Below are positions 51,637 through 53,090 of a DNA stretch of 53,090 nucleotides, piece after piece. This DNA comes from Lachnospiraceae bacterium UBA3772. Its GTDB lineage: Bacteria > Bacillota > Clostridia > Lachnospirales > Lachnospiraceae. Below the pieces are notes generated by a model. The model had not been told where the DNA came from and did no database searches. It saw only the letters and a list, made by a program, of their open reading frames with translations. Made by a program: the position numbers and the translations under genes. The stretch lies in assembly GCA_002371025.1 (NCBI GenBank), contig DFFQ01000181.1, forward strand, positions 1 to 53,090, given 5' to 3'. The first letter of the stretch is position 1. Each line of letters starts with the position of its first letter.

Positions 51637-53090
51637 ATGAATAAGATAAGAATATTAGATTCAAATGGTACATTTCAGCTGGATAATGCAGAGGATTATA
51701 ATTATCTCTTTTTTCCTATTGCCAGTTGTTGTGGCCTTAAAGGAGCTATAACTCCAAATCTTGGAGGGGATTCTAAATTATCTCAGGAATCTTTCCTTCT
51801 TGAACCTGTAAGTGTTGAAAATCTTCATAATAATAGAAGCACAAGAAACGTATGGTGCCTTACAGATGGGAAGAAACCCTGGTCCCTTACAGGTAATTCT
51901 GCAGAGGCTGAAAATGACAGATTTACTGAGGATCAGGAAGAGAGTTCTGTTACAGCCGGATTCTTATGGCATAAAATAAATAGAAAAAGAAAAGACCATT
52001 CATTATCTTCAGAGATAACATCATTTGTTCCATGGAATGAAAATGTAGAGATAATGATTATAAAAATATCTAATGAAACAAACGAAGCTATGGATATAAG
52101 GCTTGTAAGCGCAACTCCAATTTATGGAAGAAGCGCTGATAATATAAGAGATCATAGAAATGTTACCTCCATGCTTCATCGTATAAAAACCGTGGATAAC
52201 GGTGTCATTGTAAAACCAACCATGTCTTTTGATGAAAGAGGACATGGCATAAATCATATGGTTTATTATGCATTTGGAACTGATGAAAATGGTAATAAGC
52301 CTGAAGGTTTTATCCCAACAGTTGAAAAATTCATAGGAGAAGGCGGTACATTTACACATCCTAAGTCAATCTATAGAGATTTAGACAGTGTAATGGTGGA
52401 AAGTCAGGCTGCATTTGAGGGTAGAGAAGCCAGCGGAGTTATTTGTTTTAAGAAAGCTCAAATTCCTCCACATGGTTCACTGAATTATGTGGTTATGATG
52501 GGTATTGCTGAGGATACAGAAGACTTAGATCTTATTATAAAAAAATACGGAAGTTATGATAAAGCTAAGGCTTCGTTGGATGAGACAAAGGAATACTGGA
52601 AGCAAAGGGCAAATGTGGACTTTAATACGGGGAATTTAGAATATGATAATTTCCTTAAATGGGTAAGTTTTCAGCCATTCCTTAGAGCAATATATGGCTG
52701 CAGCTTCCTTCCTTATCATGATTACGGCCGTGGCGGAAGAGGATGGAGAGATTTATGGCAGGACTGTCTTTCTTTACTTATAATGGATCCAAGGGATGTC
52801 AGATCGAATCTTCTTAATAATATTAAAGGCGTAAGAATCGATGGAACCAATGCTACCATAATAGGTACAAAGCCTGGAGAATTTATTGCAGATAGAAATG
52901 GAATTCAAAGAGTATGGATGGATCACGGTGTATGGCCATTTAAGACAATTCTTTTCTATATAAACCAGACTGGTGATAGTGATATTCTGTGGGAAATGGC
53001 GCCATATTTTAAAGATGCAGCTGCTCTCAGGGCTGAAGGTGTTGATGAATTCTGGAATATAGATCAGGGATTAAATCTTTTAGATAAGAG
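51637..53090 (+). CDS. GH94-type glycoside phosphorylase, N-terminal 484 codons (runs off the window)
   Basis: The open frame begins at an ATG after CGGAGGAAAC and is still open at the window edge. Residues 1-290 form a beta-rich N-terminal domain (YLFFPIASCCGLKGAITPNLGG). The (alpha/alpha)6 part starts near residue 330, with FLPYHDYGRGGRGWRDLWQD (about 363-382) and WMDHGVWPFKTILFYINQTGD. This matches the GT36/GH94 family of cellobiose, cellodextrin and related phosphorylases, which split beta-glucosides with phosphate in the cytoplasm. The RDLWQD block carries the general acid aspartate in relatives. The exact sugar is not clear. A cre site upstream supports a carbohydrate role. Confidence 0.82.
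   Translation, partial: MNKIRILDSNGTFQLDNAEDYNYLFFPIASCCGLKGAITPNLGGDSKLSQESFLLEPVSVENLHNNRSTRNVWCLTDGKKPWSLTGNSAEAENDRFTEDQEESSVTAGFLWHKINRKRKDHSLSSEITSFVPWNENVEIMIIKISNETNEAMDIRLVSATPIYGRSADNIRDHRNVTSMLHRIKTVDNGVIVKPTMSFDERGHGINHMVYYAFGTDENGNKPEGFIPTVEKFIGEGGTFTHPKSIYRDLDSVMVESQAAFEGREASGVICFKKAQIPPHGSLNYVVMMGIAEDTEDLDLIIKKYGSYDKAKASLDETKEYWKQRANVDFNTGNLEYDNFLKWVSFQPFLRAIYGCSFLPYHDYGRGGRGWRDLWQDCLSLLIMDPRDVRSNLLNNIKGVRIDGTNATIIGTKPGEFIADRNGIQRVWMDHGVWPFKTILFYINQTGDSDILWEMAPYFKDAAALRAEGVDEFWNIDQGLNLLDK

Overview
The window looks like chromosomal DNA of an AT-rich Lachnospiraceae-type Clostridium relative, most likely close to Butyrivibrio or Pseudobutyrivibrio. This rests on gene content seen in the sequence (cdaA-cdaR, NrtR-led NAD salvage, CotH lipoprotein, DUF6145-, DUF5662- and DUF6062-type proteins), on Firmicute regulatory RNAs (lysine riboswitch, threonine T-box, preQ1-like leader) and on strong AGGAGG-type ribosome binding sites. 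The species assignment is inference.

Bases 1-35,600 are almost all minus-strand housekeeping genes. In transcription order the blocks are: tRNA pseudouridine synthase and VanZ; an amino-acid ABC transporter; an SDR oxidoreductase and an NhaC antiporter; thrS behind a T-box; a five-gene c-di-AMP block (two membrane proteins, cdaA, cdaR, sir2); a uracil permease divergent from upp; glyA and ftsH; yfbR, a DUF5662 gene, dnaE and a TrmH-type methyltransferase; dapA-dapB behind a lysine riboswitch; a DUF6145 gene, coaX and dusB; a 3D-domain cell-wall protein; thrC; queD-queE-folE plus a lipid kinase behind a preQ1-like riboswitch; and the start of purB. A tRNA-Thr(CGT) gene lies on the plus strand.

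Bases 35,580-44,420 are the accessory region. A plus-strand DUF6062-type gene is followed by a minus-strand pair: a 1,686-residue Sec-exported protein with a restriction-endonuclease-like segment near the N-terminus and long blocks of RTX calcium-binding repeats, and a DUF4304-like partner 18 bp downstream. The promoter of the large gene has a (TA)9 tract between its -35 and -10 boxes, a layout known from phase-variable promoters. Next to it is an IS110-family element of about 1.5 kb with a structured 5' non-coding region that could be its bridge RNA, and then a damaged ArsC/Spx-family gene.

Bases 44,420-53,090 are plus-strand: a CotH-type lipoprotein with Gly/Pro/Asn-rich repeats; a complete autoregulated NAD salvage operon (nrtR, pncA, an NMN adenylyltransferase, pncB, nadE) with two operators around its promoter; an SGNH-hydrolase lipoprotein; and the first 484 codons of a GH94-type glycoside phosphorylase behind a CcpA-type cre site. 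The strongest candidate for something undescribed is the RTX/nuclease-like exported protein with its partner gene and TA-repeat promoter.
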